A stretch of DNA of 64,000 nucleotides from Dimorphilus gyrociliatus (lineage: Eukaryota > Annelida > Polychaeta > Dinophilidae). The position numbers were made by a program, and so were the translations under genes. The stretch's first letter is position 1; the number at the start of each line of letters is the position of its first letter. Of this stretch, positions 13,280-26,134 are shown piece after piece. The notes under the pieces are model-generated. The model had not been told where the DNA came from and did not search any database. It saw only the letters and a program-made list of their open reading frames with translations. The stretch spans positions 2,734,684-2,798,683 of the forward strand of contig CAJFCJ010000019.1 in assembly GCA_904063045.1 (NCBI GenBank), in the 5' to 3' direction.

Positions 13280-14940
13280 TCAGGCGCATACACAGGTTTG
13301 GACACTGATCTTTGGGTAGCTCTTCAATGTGATTACGTCGTGCAACAAATCTCGATAGAGGAAGGTTTGTGATGACATTCTACGAGGCACGCAACAAGTA
13401 TTCGGAACTCTGTCTGGCATCATTACGACGTTGATAACGCTTTGTAATACTGCGTGATTTGACGCCATAGAAATCTGTAGGATTCATAGAATAGTATATG
13501 ATTATGGAGTCATTTGAGAGGAAGAAATCGAATACTCTATACTGTATACATAGCATGAGCTGTTTATGGAAAATTAATTAAAAGTTCTTACCGGCTTAGA
13601 AAAGTTGCAAGATCCCTCACAATAGTTTATGCGTAAACGTTTTGGTTCTATAATCCATTCGTTCCAACCAATATCCTCAATTCTTAAATCGAGCTTTCTC
13701 TTACTGCAACGGCGATCGTTCTTACGGCGAAGGCGCTTTCGAAGCTTTCGACGACGCCTATTCCACTTTCGAGATCTTTTCTGGTGTTTATCATACCATT
13801 CCTCCGGTGGTAACGTTTGCTCATCGAGTATACTTCCCAAGGCCCTGTGAGAATTCTTCGGAAAGAGTTTTGTTCTTGTATCGCGTTTACTTCTAGATGA
13901 TAGAAGTTTATGATTAAAACTCTTCCAGTTTTTTCTCTGCATTTCGTCTTCACTTGGTAATAGACTATTAGAAGGGGAGACTACCTCATTTTCTTTTTCC
14001 TTTATTATACCTTTCCAATGTTTTGAGTGAAAAAATGATCGTGAATGAGTTGGTAGATGATCTACGGATAAACTGTTTGTACCATCAGACAAGAGAAGAA
14101 GGTAAGGGTTTTTTGATAACTTTTTCCAATCAGTTTCGTGTAAAGAAATACCAAAGATCGTTTGTGTATTAGACCAGCTTCTGATTCGTTGGATAGCTTT
14201 GGCTAAATTAACTTTTCCATGCTTCACTTCATAATAGCCCTTCTCAATAACAGGTTTAGAATTTCGGCGAATTGTATGAATTGTTAGGAAGGTCCTGTTC
14301 CAAGAAGACTTTGAACGATCGTGCCATAAGTGTACTTGAGCGTTCTTTAGCTTTTCGGCCTTGGGGAGGGCGGAGATGTTGAATATTAAAAAGTCTTTAT
14401 CGCCTAGGTTAACTGAAAATATTATGAAGATGTACAAATTAAGAAATTTTTAATTATCATTAGATATATAAGAATTGATCAAAAGATTAATAATCACATC
14501 TGAACGATAAGCAACAAGTAAATGTTAGCATTTAATCTAAAATTGAAATGACAAATGCAGTCATTCGAGTTAATTAAAATAGACAATGATGAAAAATATA
14601 TGAATTTTGCAAATAATGCAAATGTTATTTGTCATATTTACAAAATAGAAATATTTATATTCGAAATATGTTTTATTAAAGAAGTTTAAATACCTTTATA
14701 GCCTTTAACGTATCTCAGCGTGTTACCCACGAAACCATTCAGGTAAATGGAACTTCTATTAAATTTGGAGTAATATTCCAACATGATATTAGGAATTATT
14801 TTATCCTTTAATAGTTTGGAACGATGCATACGTTCGAGGAGATTTGCAGCACTTTCAATTAAATTTGCTTCCTTTGTAGCCTTCGCACAAATGAGAAGGG
14901 AGTTAAGCAAGAAGAGGCAGAAAAGTAGGGTCTTCTTCAT
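13280..14940 (-). CDS. BMP3-like: BMP3/GDF10-like TGF-beta family ligand
   Basis: Three exons in minus order: 14940-14694, 14412-13592 and 13474-13280. The GT-AG joins fall in phases 1 and 0 and give 420 residues. A hydrophobic signal peptide covers about residues 1-19. The prodomain runs to a furin-type RSKR at about 256-259, followed by a very arginine-rich stretch at about 301-317. The mature cystine-knot part starts at Cys318 and has all seven cysteines: CSKRKLDL; YCEGSC; TCCVPRRMSS; QTCVCA. IEDIGWNEWIIEPKRLRINYC resembles BMP3 (ADIGWSEWIISPK), and SNHAVLQSV matches the NHA motif. The fourth cysteine in TCCVP, which forms the dimer bond, is kept. BMP3-type ligands usually damp BMP or activin-like signalling through type II receptors; that role here is by family only. 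Alternatives are ADMP or another BMP. The phase match supports each exon join. Confidence 0.9.
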
Positions 14941-17107
14941 TTTTATCTTTTTGACAGCAATCCTCTTTTTATCCTTGTTATTTATTTAGAGAAGCGAAGA
15001 ATTTTGTTTACGTTTCCGTTCGTAAATACGTATATAGAGAGGTTTGACGATGCTTTAATTCTGTTTGAAAACGTGTGTTATCTACTCGGCTCCTGATTCG
15101 ATGAAATCTACCTACTCCTCTTTTGCTCTATTAAATCTGCTCTTTGGCGTCAACTAATTAAGCCAAAATCCAAATATATCTATCTAAAACAATAGTAAAG
15201 ACAAACACACGTGTTGAACAGATTCTGACCGAATGCCTTTTGTCGGAATACAACCTACGCCCCCTTGTGGCATTCAAATTCTCTAATTCTCACGCAGCCT
15301 TCCAATAAATATTACATTCGCGTTCAAAGACAAATTACCGTCCATATATAAGAGCCTATTCAAATTGTCGCTTCTGTTATCAAGTTCGCCATCGGGGCAA
15401 CGATTTTCTTTTATTTATTACGTAATATACTTTTAAGTTTTCCTTTCTTCTTCAAGAAAATTTCACCATTTTTCAATTCAACTTGTAGCCATTTAATGAT
15501 GATGGAAAGATAATAAATATGGAGCAAATTATACTTATTTTTTATCTTTATAGCCTCAAACATCCATAGCATTGTATTTTTACTTTTTCTTCTCTTTTAC
15601 TTGTTTTTCCTTAAGACTTTTGATCTTTGAAAATCTTTTTCTTTGCGTATATCCTCTTTGGATTAATTAGACGCTTATATGAAAAAAATACCGGTTAAAT
15701 TGTTGACGGAATCGAAATAGACATATCAGAGGAAATAATCAACTTAATGGCGCACACCTGGTCTTTTTCAAAGCAGACATTGCCTCATAAAATATTCTGT
15801 CACTCTGTTAAAATTGGCTCTATTCACCCATGCTTGAAAGGGAACATAGTACGATTGTAGTAAGTTTCTCTTTTTCTAAACACTTTAGGGTTAAGTTAAC
15901 TTTGAGTTGCTAAAGATTTAGATATATAAATATCTAAAAAACAGAGCTGTTTATTATAAAAATGAACTGCATCGCTTAATAACTAACGTTTTTAGTAATG
16001 GATTTAACCTTTAGCTGTTTACTTTCCCAAAGCATTGCGGAATGATGGGAAAGAAAAATATTCCATTTTATTCGAACGTTCGACATTCTTTACCCAACTT
16101 ATCTGTTTATTATAAGCGTTGGGCACATGGCTTTCAATTACGCGCTGTTTGTAAACTACAAACGCCCAATCCTAATAATAGAGCGCACTTTTTCTTCTCT
16201 AAAAGACATCAAAAGATCTTTATATTCAAAAGCTACCTGCAATTTCAAACGCCAAACGTTTTTCTTTGAAAGAAAAAGCAGGTTGACATGCGCTAAGAAA
16301 AAAGTGGAAAGTTGAATACATGCTTTTGACAGGTACAAAACGAATCGAGTAATTGAGATAATTGCTGTTAATTATACCTAACAGTACGTTTTCACAACGG
16401 TTTTCATCTCTTTTATTCTCTTTAAAAAAAAAATATCAGGTGGTCATTAACGGCTTCCAAACAGATGTTTATCTTTTTCGCAACCTTTCGGCATTTTTAA
16501 CTGCTCGTCGTTAAATTCGTTTGAACGTGATTACATTCACCGCAGTTAATCCCTTAAAATGCCCGCTAATTTTTCTCCCACCACGAGACTAATCCGGATA
16601 ATTATCGTACGTTCAGGTAATAATCTTAAATTAAGAATTCTAAATCGTCGGAATAAAAAACACTCTAGAGAACTATTTAAATGGAATAAAAACGAAAACA
16701 GTTACTGTTTACGTTTCTCCAATAATAGGGAGGTTATTGTTTACATCTTATCATGCGAAGAAGCGGTTAGCGATAGTCTGTTAAGTCACTTAAACTGTAA
16801 TAAATGTCTCTGATATAGTCAATAAAATATCGATTAGAGGAAAGAGTCTTCTTTTTTTTTCTAAATTGAACAGAATGTAGAATAAAACTTGAAAAAGTAA
16901 ATAACACAGTCAACGCAAATAATAGATATGATTGATTTTTGGGAACTTATATCATAATCGTAATTGAAGGAAGACGTAATTCAAAACTCTACTGACATAA
17001 CGTCAAATTAAATAAATTATTAAATATTACATTTCGTTCATTAGACTTTTCTTTTGACAAGGATAACAACAAGAAAAAATACTTTTTACTTTCTTGGACA
17101 ACATACT
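14941..17107. other. Intergenic between BMP3-like gene and GPCR
   Basis: AT-rich with no convincing gene. It contains a TATATAAG box at 15344 in a slightly GC-richer patch about 400 bases upstream of the BMP3-like ATG, which may mark a promoter. Short open frames at 16042-16338 and 16559-16813 have no recognisable content. Confidence 0.55.
15342..15354. promoter_or_regulatory. TATA-box candidate
   Basis: The sequence ccatatataagag reads as a TATA element on either strand. On the minus strand it would start transcription about 370 bases before the BMP3-like ATG. Confidence 0.25.
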
Positions 17108-18265
17108 TTAGATATTCGTATTGGGAGAAACAACGACATCGGGAAGTGGGTTATCTTCATGTAAATTGCCGCGTGAAGTCGCCAGTAGACAGTTGTCTAT
17201 TCGGTACGAAGAAACGCCACTCAGCGGTCGATTAACAGTACTAGATGAAGGCGTACTCGCCCAACGTCGTGGGTGAACGCTAGATGGCGGTTTAGAATAT
17301 TGTACTAAAGCGTATTGAGCGGAGCTCCTATCGGCCGGAAAACATTTCTGGCAAAAAGTCTGCAGGAAAGTTCTTCTGAATTTCTGACCAAAAGCACAAT
17401 ATAAAATAAAATTTATGGACGAATTAACAGTCACTGAAAAGTTCCTAACTGAACTTAAAATTGCCCAATCCATTTCAAATGCTCTTTCATTTGAGGTGAT
17501 CACGTAGCCAACATTATAGACCATAGCAGGTAGTTGACAAACAATAAATACGACAACAACTGATGCTAACATTATTGTAACATTATTTTCACGATGTTGT
17601 CGAACATTCATTGTCTGATGATTTCTAGTAGACTCCCGGACTGCTCGAACAAGAAAGGTGTTGAGAATGGCTAGTACTACTAATGGTATAATGTACATCA
17701 TTGGTACATAGAGAATGTAGTAGATTCTTTTGTACTTTTCAATATTCAATAAAAGTGCACTAACAGCTTGAAATTTACCATCTTTATAGCCTGGCCGATA
17801 TTCGAACCATCGTGGTATGTTGTAGAGAGTGGAAGCTAAAGATACGGCACCTATAACAAGTTTAGCTCGCGTTCTGGTACACATACTGGCAGCCCTGAGC
17901 GGATGACAAACGGCTATATAACGTTCAACTGTAAAGCTGACCGTTAGATAAATCGTTGCTGTCTGAGAAATAAGAGCAATTGGATAGGTGTAGCTAACAA
18001 TGAAGGGATGTATTTCCTCCTTGTAAATGGGAATAATTTGCCCAACAGACATGAGTAGAGTGGACATGATGAGCACTATCGAATCCCAAAATGCTAAAGC
18101 AGTTAGGAAATGGTTGGTAGACGTTTTCATTGAACGTTGAAAAAGGACAAGAATGGTTAAAATATTTCCAATTAAGCCTGGGCAAACGACAACCACCGTC
18201 GCAACACCCTCAAGCCAAAATATGGCCATATTTGTTGCATTTGAATGATTATTGCTAATATTCAT
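17108..18265 (-). CDS. FMRFamide-receptor-like neuropeptide GPCR
   Basis: A single coding exon of 385 residues. I start at the ATG at 18265 (context aagaaaATG) and not at 18304, because a splice acceptor (ttttatag) lies between them and a 5' UTR intron is likely. Seven membrane segments can be read: TM1 with GNILTILVLF, TM2 NHFLTALAFWDSIVL, TM3 ending TVERYIAVCHPLRA (ERY in place of DRY), TM4 LVIGAVSLASTLYNIPRWFE, TM5 YVPMMYIIPLVVLAILNTFL, TM6 IMLASVVVVFIVCQLPAMVYN and TM7 NSSINFILYCAFGQKFRRTF. QTATIYLTVSFTVERYIAVCHPL is very close to the Drosophila FMRFamide receptor. The N-terminus carries NNHSN and NAT glycosylation sites. The cytoplasmic tail is Ser-rich. The ligand is probably an RFamide-type peptide, but peptide specificity cannot be read from sequence. 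One copy of the AGATGGCG 8-mer falls by chance in the coding region. Confidence 0.88.
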   Translation of the reverse strand: MNISNNHSNATNMAIFWLEGVATVVVVCPGLIGNILTILVLFQRSMKTSTNHFLTALAFWDSIVLIMSTLLMSVGQIIPIYKEEIHPFIVSYTYPIALISQTATIYLTVSFTVERYIAVCHPLRAASMCTRTRAKLVIGAVSLASTLYNIPRWFEYRPGYKDGKFQAVSALLLNIEKYKRIYYILYVPMMYIIPLVVLAILNTFLVRAVRESTRNHQTMNVRQHRENNVTIMLASVVVVFIVCQLPAMVYNVGYVITSNERAFEMDWAILSSVRNFSVTVNSSINFILYCAFGQKFRRTFLQTFCQKCFPADRSSAQYALVQYSKPPSSVHPRRWASTPSSSTVNRPLSGVSSYRIDNCLLATSRGNLHEDNPLPDVVVSPNTNI

Positions 18266-21200
18266 TTTCTTCCAGTGTTCTATAAAATGAAAAAAGAAAA
18301 GCATTTATTTTACTTTTATCTCAAGAATATTTGTATAAAGTATTTCGAATCATAGCCTGCTCTATAACGCATACAATTACACATATAGCAAACTACTATT
18401 TTCCTCGTTTATATACGGTTCAATTGAACCGGAAGTCATCGGAAAAAGCAGGCAGCTGGAAAACTGCAATCTATCAAACGTGTCAATGATTTGTAATTCT
18501 CCCTAAACAGAAGTCCAACCAGATCCTACAATGAACAGGAAAAATAATCTCTTATAAGCAAAGAAAATTCCGAAGATCCTTCATCTAGGGACTCTATACA
18601 ATAGACAACAAAATTGACGTGGAAATTAATTTACTGTTCTCTTATACTATTTGCTAAAAAAATCTGAAAAGTTGTATAAACACGTGATCTGTAACTGACT
18701 ATGAAAAATAATGCAAATTTTTCTATAGATGAGCTTTTTCATGAGACAACTAGGCAATTTCAATTTTCTCCCTTTTAACTTTTTGATATTTAATAAGAAA
18801 AAGTGATCAAGAAAAAGAAAATGGAAGCCCTGAATAAACCTTCACAAAAGTATGTTAGTATCAAAAAGGATAAATATGATATACACTGTATATATATATA
18901 TATATATATATATATTCGCACATTCAGTTTTCCGTTTTGTTCGTATACAGTTATAGCTTCAACTCTTTAATTACGTGATACACGGATAAAGATTTTAGGA
19001 GGTTTTCTTATGTCATACGAGTTGTAATAACTATATTATTATATATCATCTGTAGCCGATTTGTATTTATGTGGGACAACGTTTACTTTTTATGGCTTTT
19101 CGATATATCAAATTTTCCTAGCCGTCGATGCAGATCGACGATCTCGTCTCGTATAGTTTGTCTTGCTGTAAGTTATGTTGATTATCGATATAAACGACGC
19201 CAGAACGTGTTCGATCGTCCTCCAGAAAAATTATACTTGCAGAGGCGGGTGACAAACGGTTTGTTATTTTTTTCCGCGAAGTCATATAAAACTTATTCCG
19301 GTAGAAGATTGTCAGTTGTTTCTTTTTTAGTCGAAGCTACAATGCTTACGACTTTTGTTGTTTTAAGGATACTTCCTTTTATATGCCTCTTTCATATAAA
19401 CTTTATCATAAGCATATGTATGCTATATATACTTTATAAATGTATATACTGTACATTACATATATATATATGTATATAAATGGAAGGAAGAATTAGATAA
19501 ATATAAATAATAGAATACATATATACATATATATATAGTATATACAGTATATACAGTATATATATATATATATATATATGTAAAGTATATGCTATATATA
19601 ATAGTAATAATTGAAAATAGTTTTCAACAGTATATACCACTTCGTTGATTATAAAACTGATAAAAAAAAGTAATTGATTCGAATGACAGACCGTTTGAAG
19701 AAAAAGTAAGATTTGGGAGTTTTATTCTCATAAATGGAGATCGTCATCTAAGATTCTGCCAGGATTCCAAAGTTTATCCAAAAAGTGATTTATCCAGGGG
19801 AATGCACTAAACGGAAAGCCTTTATTTTTTCTTTCCCTCTCTCGCCAATCACAAGGCTCCTATAAATTTAGGCTAAATGTGTTTTTTTACCCTAACAAAC
19901 GGAAAGTGTAATAACTGAGTCCTTACAAGACAGCCGTAAAAAAATCCAAAAGTTCAACTGAGGTTACCAGACGTAATGAAGTTCTTTATTAGACTTTTTA
20001 ACAAAATAGAAGCGGTAGCCTTTTCTAAGCTCAATCTTTGCGTTTTCTTTCATCTTGTTCCATCATATAAGCCTTAGAGGCAGTGTAAAAAAAAAAAGAA
20101 ATAGAGATTCTTACCGTCCAGTATGTTGTCTATAAATTGAATAATTTATTTAAGATGAGTTGAAATGGACCGAACGTCTTCTTTCGTGAACCTCCTAGGA
20201 CCTACTTCCGTCTTGGAGACAAACGAAAAATACAAACAAACGTTCTTCTCTTTTTGATACGATCTGGGTTAGATATATTTTCCACTTTGACGCATTTTTC
20301 GAACAGGTGGCGTTGCATGCAAATGTATAAATTAAAGTTTTTCAACTTGTATATTTAGTACATGTATTTAATATTTTGAATTTATTAAAATAGAGATACT
20401 AATTATCTTCTTTTAATTATAACAATGATATAAAAAGTAATTAATAGTCATTTATCATTTTATCCGTACTAAAAGACATATAGAGGTATACGCAATCATT
20501 AAAATGTTTATTTGTTTACATCACCAGTTAATTTGTTTGTTCATAGGCGCAACTGTTAATTAAGAATTTCTTTTCTTGCATCATTCTACTTTTTTAGTCA
20601 TACGTTTTTCTAACGTGACATTTAAAAAAACATTTATAGAAAAAAGAAATCTGTGCCGGGGCTATATATAACTTAAATTTATTGTAAGAAAACTGCAAAA
20701 ATACATTAAAGTATAAGAATTATTTTTATCATTTTATTTATAATAATAACATAGGTCATTATTTAAGTATTCACACTTAATTTTTGTTTATTTATATAAA
20801 TAAGCATGTTAAAAAAATTGATATATACACTATCAATATAATTACTATTTTTTGTATAGTATTGCACTTATTTCAATAGCTGTATATACAAAACTTTTAT
20901 AGTTTATTCCGATCGTTTATTAGAAAGTTCAATAGCATTTTAGCTATTTATCGACATTACATGCAGCGTTTATTATGCGATGAAACGGATGCATTGAAAT
21001 ATGAATAAAAATGTATATATGTATAGTATTTTTATATGTTATACATTGTATGTATAGCCAGTACAAGTGCATAACGACATATATGCCGTCACGAGTTATA
21101 TTTATCTATAATAATATATATATATATATATATATGTATATTTATGTATTTATATATTAAATTCGTTTGTATGTACTTTTACAGTTCCTATTTATTGAGG

Positions 21201-24200
21201 TATATAAATAGTGTACACATAGGAAAAGCAGTCGTTTGAAAAAGCCTATCTTATTACGTGTGTTGAAAGATAGAATGATGTGATTAACAGAGATGTTACG
21301 ATTTCACACATGTAAAGCGTCCATCTTTATCTCGTGTTTTGTTTACTTAACGTCAGTCGGTGTATATCCTTTAAACGTCCGTGCGTTTATAATTGATAAA
21401 TGAGTCTTACCAGCGGCAGTAAAACCAACCATAGCGATAATAATTTGACCAGACGTACTCCATAGAAAAAGAAAACTGGAGAATTCAGTACTCTGATTAT
21501 AAAAATATCTGGAAATAGTGTAAGAAAAGATGATGACAACTTTGTGTGTATGTGTGTCGTCGTTGGGAAAAACGAATTCTGTGTCCTGTCAAAAATATAT
21601 ACATAATTTCGATTTGCTGTCAAATTCGTGAAAAAAGGGAGATTCTTCAAATTCTGCATAAAGAGAGTTAAGTTGACCAAAACTACGCCGGACAAATCAA
21701 TGCTAGAAGAAGGGTGTAACTTAATTAGGATGCTAACGAAAGGAGTACGTCAACGGTAATTATTATATATCAAGGCAAATAATCAACTCATAATCATATG
21801 GGCCTCACAATACCGTTGACTTATTAGCCTCTTTTTTTATATAAAATCATTTTTTAGTCGATAAGATCCCAGTCAACACTACATAACGAAAATAAGGTCA
21901 AGAGTTACGCATTTTTTGTAGACTTTCAGTCTATAGTACCACTCTTTCGCAGATCTATAAGGATAGATGTCATTTCCTATATTATATAAGATGTAAGTGT
22001 TCGTTACGAAGAAGAGCAATTTTAAAAGTATACTTTTTTAGACAAATCTGCATAATGTGGTACTTAACATCTTTAATGGGTACCTTTTTTCATAAAAAAA
22101 AGCTTTCTTCCTTAAAGTAAATTTTAAAAACGGATGAAAATAGTTTTATTAATGTTTTATGGAAATTTATTTTTGTAATTAATTAAGCATTAAGCGTGAG
22201 GGACAAGAATTATATAAAAAACAATGTTGGTCAATGAAAGGCAGGTATGAGGGTATGTGGTACAAATAAAACAGTATGTCCTGTACTGGTATTCTCGTTT
22301 TGATACAATATACAGTATATGTTATATACTTTATATATATATATATATGAAATGAATTTATTCTTAGCTATAATATGTATGTAAACCATGTATGTATGTA
22401 TACATGCATACAGTATGTATATATCACCTGCAAGCGTATTGATCAGATAGAAATTTATCAATAAATTAGTTTGTAAGTCTTCAGAAACAGAGAAGGATAC
22501 AGGTGTTGAACGGCGATGCGTGATGAGAATGTATGCAGGTGCCCGGGACATTGATTCGACAAACAGTATCATGTATAGACCGATTAATCGAGCGCATCTT
22601 GCATGGTTTGAAGAGACGTAGGAGAGTTTGGGGCAAGATTCGAAATCGAAACTGATAAATATTTATTGAAGGATTCTCAAATGAGCATCATTCGCTGTAT
22701 GGAGGCGTTGACGAATTTGATTTCTTGTTATTATGTAATCGTAGTAAAGCGCTTTTTATAGTGACCATATAAATCCTCCCTGTACGAGAATTTATTCTCA
22801 ACGAACTATTTACCGTAATTATTAAGTGATTTACAAAATTTTCCAATGACATCTTGTTAACTTTTATACGTAAGAGTTACAGTTGGAAAATTGTTTTTTT
22901 TTCTTTTTTTTTTGTAAACTAAAGCTATTAAATTGATTGCTGATATTTCCTAATTTATGATTTTTTTCCTTTCAAAATAAAACGCTTTCGTTCGGTTTTT
23001 TTTACCAGATTATCGACAGAGGGAAAATCTAGTAATGATTTTTACTTTGTTGCACCCCTGGGCGTATCTCTTTTTTTTTTGTATAGTTTATATTAATTAA
23101 TTTCCTTCTCATTTTTTTAATATATCGACGAAATAAGGCGCAAATTTATCAATAAGGGTTTAAGAGTTAAATTTTTTAGTTAATGTTTAACTTATGATAA
23201 CAAATTAATAGAAAAATAATTAAATAGGATTTTATTACATTATAAGTCAATAGAGACGAAAATACTGTACTTTGAAAAAAACTTTATCTATCTAATTAAA
23301 CCAGATATTTAACTAATTTCATTAGAGATTATATAAAAAAAATTTTTCGCTTTTCCGGCCCTATTTGACTCAAGAGACCCTTTTCTGGAGGGCATTCTGG
23401 TTCTTGTAAATGTGAGCAAAAAAAATTGAGAATATTTGAATTGCACAAATTGTTTTCCATTTTTCGCAAACAAATCTATTCTAGATTTTCTATAAACATT
23501 AATATACAGTATTTTTATACTTGGGGAAAATTATTTTCTTATTAACATACATGTATTATATATTCTATAAAATAGAATAAGAAACTGCTTAGCTATTTGC
23601 TTTTTATAAAGAACTTTAACAAATAAACATTTCTCATTACCTAGAAATGTTGGCTCAAGAAATTAAGTTACCGTTACGGATAAAACCGATAAACATAAGT
23701 CTGTATAGTCAATACAGCATAATATTTTTTTAGTGAAAAGGGACGCCCTTTGAAGTAATACGTTGCTAAGGATAACTAAAGACATTTACGTTTTCAATAA
23801 TGACGCCTCAAAAAAAATTTTATTGAATTATTAATGACAGCTTGAAGAATAATCGACTATATAAGTCCTAAAAAGATCATGTACTAACGTTGACTGTCTA
23901 TAATTAATGCACTTATATTATTAATTAGATACCAAAAGAATATCAAGAGTGGGCTATAATATAAGAAGTAGGGGAGGAAGATTCAACTTTATAAAAGTAA
24001 TGATTCTGTACTATGATATATACTTTAGCAAATTGTGGTCGAATATCCTTCAGCTGCAGAAGCTTATTCTAAAATAGATTGATCATTATTACACATCATT
24101 TATTAGATATCATAATTCACAATGAACCTTACTATGACCCCTGATTGGTATCCATTTATTAACATCTCAATGAATATTACATAATTGTAAGGTTAAGCTA

Positions 24201-24499
24201 CACTTTCACTAACAACTGTAATTCTTATACAAATTATAGACTTTATAAATGAGTGAATATATATATATATATATACGAATATAAAGTATAAGTAAGAACA
24301 TCCATATATTCCAAGACTTTTCCATAAAGTATACCCTAGAAAGAATATATAGTAGAATATACTGTGTGAGCTATTACAAAGACATTTTTTGTTAAAAGGT
24401 TATAATAGGAAATATATGTAGTCTTCAATAATTTTGCAATTATTTATCGAATATTTCTCGATAAGCAGCTGCGGAACTATTGCATTAAGACAAATCTAA

Positions 24500-24507
24500 C
24501 GCCATCT
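24500..24507 (-). promoter_or_regulatory. CTCF-like motif (CGCCATCT on + strand)
   Basis: Context aatctaacgccatctacgct, sharing the AACGCCATCTA core with the copy at 31780. Function is inferred. Confidence 0.35.
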
Positions 24508-25649
24508 ACGCTATGAGAGGAGAATTATTATTAGCCGGCAAATTGATAAATTGCTATTCAATATTTGTCTAAAACACTGAAAATAAGCTGAAACATCTAA
24601 AAATAATTGTATTCTGAAAACTTTAACTTCTAAGAAATACGTCATTAATGGCTTTTTTTCTTTTCAATCAAGAGACGATTTCAGAAATGATTTGCTTCTC
24701 GCATGATAAAATTTAATTATCTAATTACTGAAACATTTCTACTCGGAATACGGAAGTGGACCTGGTCAGTGATTTTTCTTGTGATATTGTATAGGCAGTA
24801 TATATAAATTATATATATAAAATATCCTAATATATACAAATAGTAATACATAAAATCTGTACGTAGGATTCTAAACATATTATTTGTTTTGCATCAAAGT
24901 ACAATATTTACTTTAAACAGTTTATTATGTCGAATATGGCATGTTTCCTTTAGTGTAAAATTGGTAAAGTTTTATCAGCAACAGTAAAATGATATAATGT
25001 TATGATTAGCAAGAGTTTCAAACGAAGAGAATATCTTGAAGTGTAAGAAAAATTACAGTCTGAAATAGTATATATATATAAGCCAGAAAAGGCTTCTATT
25101 TTCGAGTTAATGACCCATTTTGCTTTCCTGTTTATTCAAATTTTACGACGTTATTTATCATTAGTAAACCGTCACTGCCTTAGGTAATGAATGATTTTTT
25201 TCTCAATCTTAACTCGAACTTGATCATTTATCAAAATTAAAGAAAAATTGGAAATTTATTTATAGAATTTCGCGTAGGCTCACTATCTTAGACATTAGTT
25301 TTTATTGTTTTAAAAACCCATATCACATTCGCAAACATAAGTTTTTGATAAGAAGATAAGATTAAGAAAAAGACTTGAACTATACATTTTGTTATTTAAT
25401 CAATCTTTAAATTCATTAATAAAAAACTAACGGAAGTTATTATGCTAATCAATTGTGTAATTTTTTTATTTAATTATGCAAATATTACTATAATAAGGAA
25501 AGTTTATAAAGAAAAAAAATCCATATAATTAAAAACTTTCTCACGAAAAGTACAGACATTAACAATAATTATTCGATTCATTAATGAATGAACTGAGCAA
25601 TGCTTCATTCTGCCGTTGAAGCATTTTCATTGGTATAGATGTTGAAAAG

Positions 25650-25657
25650 CGCCATCT
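25650..25657 (-). promoter_or_regulatory. CTCF-like motif (CGCCATCT on + strand)
   Basis: Context aaaagcgccatctaaagt, about 480 bases upstream of the neuregulin-like ATG. Confidence 0.35.
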
Positions 25658-26134
25658 AAAGTAAATAAGTGAAATACACTCTGTGAAAGTCTAATTATGA
25701 AATCTAACTAAATGGATGTACAGTGCAAGGATTAAACAGTACGTATTGTTAATTAGAATTCCTACTAGTGTAGTTATTCATAGATCAATTTGATTTGCTG
25801 TTAGAGAATTGTATTCCTCAGAGAATATTTAAAACAGTTCTATATATTTTTAGATAGTAAGAAGTAAGATAAGTTATGAATGATTCGATAGATCATATTT
25901 TACTAAAAGTAGTTCCAATCCATTTTTTTTTGTTACAGAATATACGAAGATATTAGTGCTTTCGAATATTTCACTATATAACATCTCAATAAACATTTAA
26001 GTAGTTCGATTTTGGTGATTATTGTATACTATATAGAAAAAGAAAATATATAGGAGTAATCGATCGATTCTCTAGCCAATAGGCGTCAAGATTTCTCTTT
26101 TAGGCCTGCAGCATATTTACAAGCTTATCGAGGA

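Larger units (their letters stand above)
18266..26134. other. Gene-poor 7.9 kb between GPCR and neuregulin-like gene
   Basis: No gene recognised. TA arrays lie at about 18892-18914, 19556-19578, 21117-21135 and 24258-24275. There are many copies of tacagtata or its complement, CTCF-like 8-mers at 24500 and 25650, and an AGGTGGCG variant at 20305. Open frames at 19069-19479, 21387-21695 and 22231-22572 are AT-skewed, partly repeat-derived and match nothing I know. The upstream (5') regulatory regions of both flanking genes must lie here, as they are transcribed away from each other. Confidence 0.6.

Noticed and set aside
18266-18304. Upstream ATG extending the GPCR by 13 residues
   Set aside because: A splice acceptor lies between the two ATGs, and the downstream ATG has the better start context and is followed by glycosylation sites typical of the receptor N-terminus.
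19069-19479. 136-codon + strand frame between GPCR and neuregulin-like gene
   Set aside because: No recognisable domain, AT-skewed residues and a 3' end that runs into a TA array.
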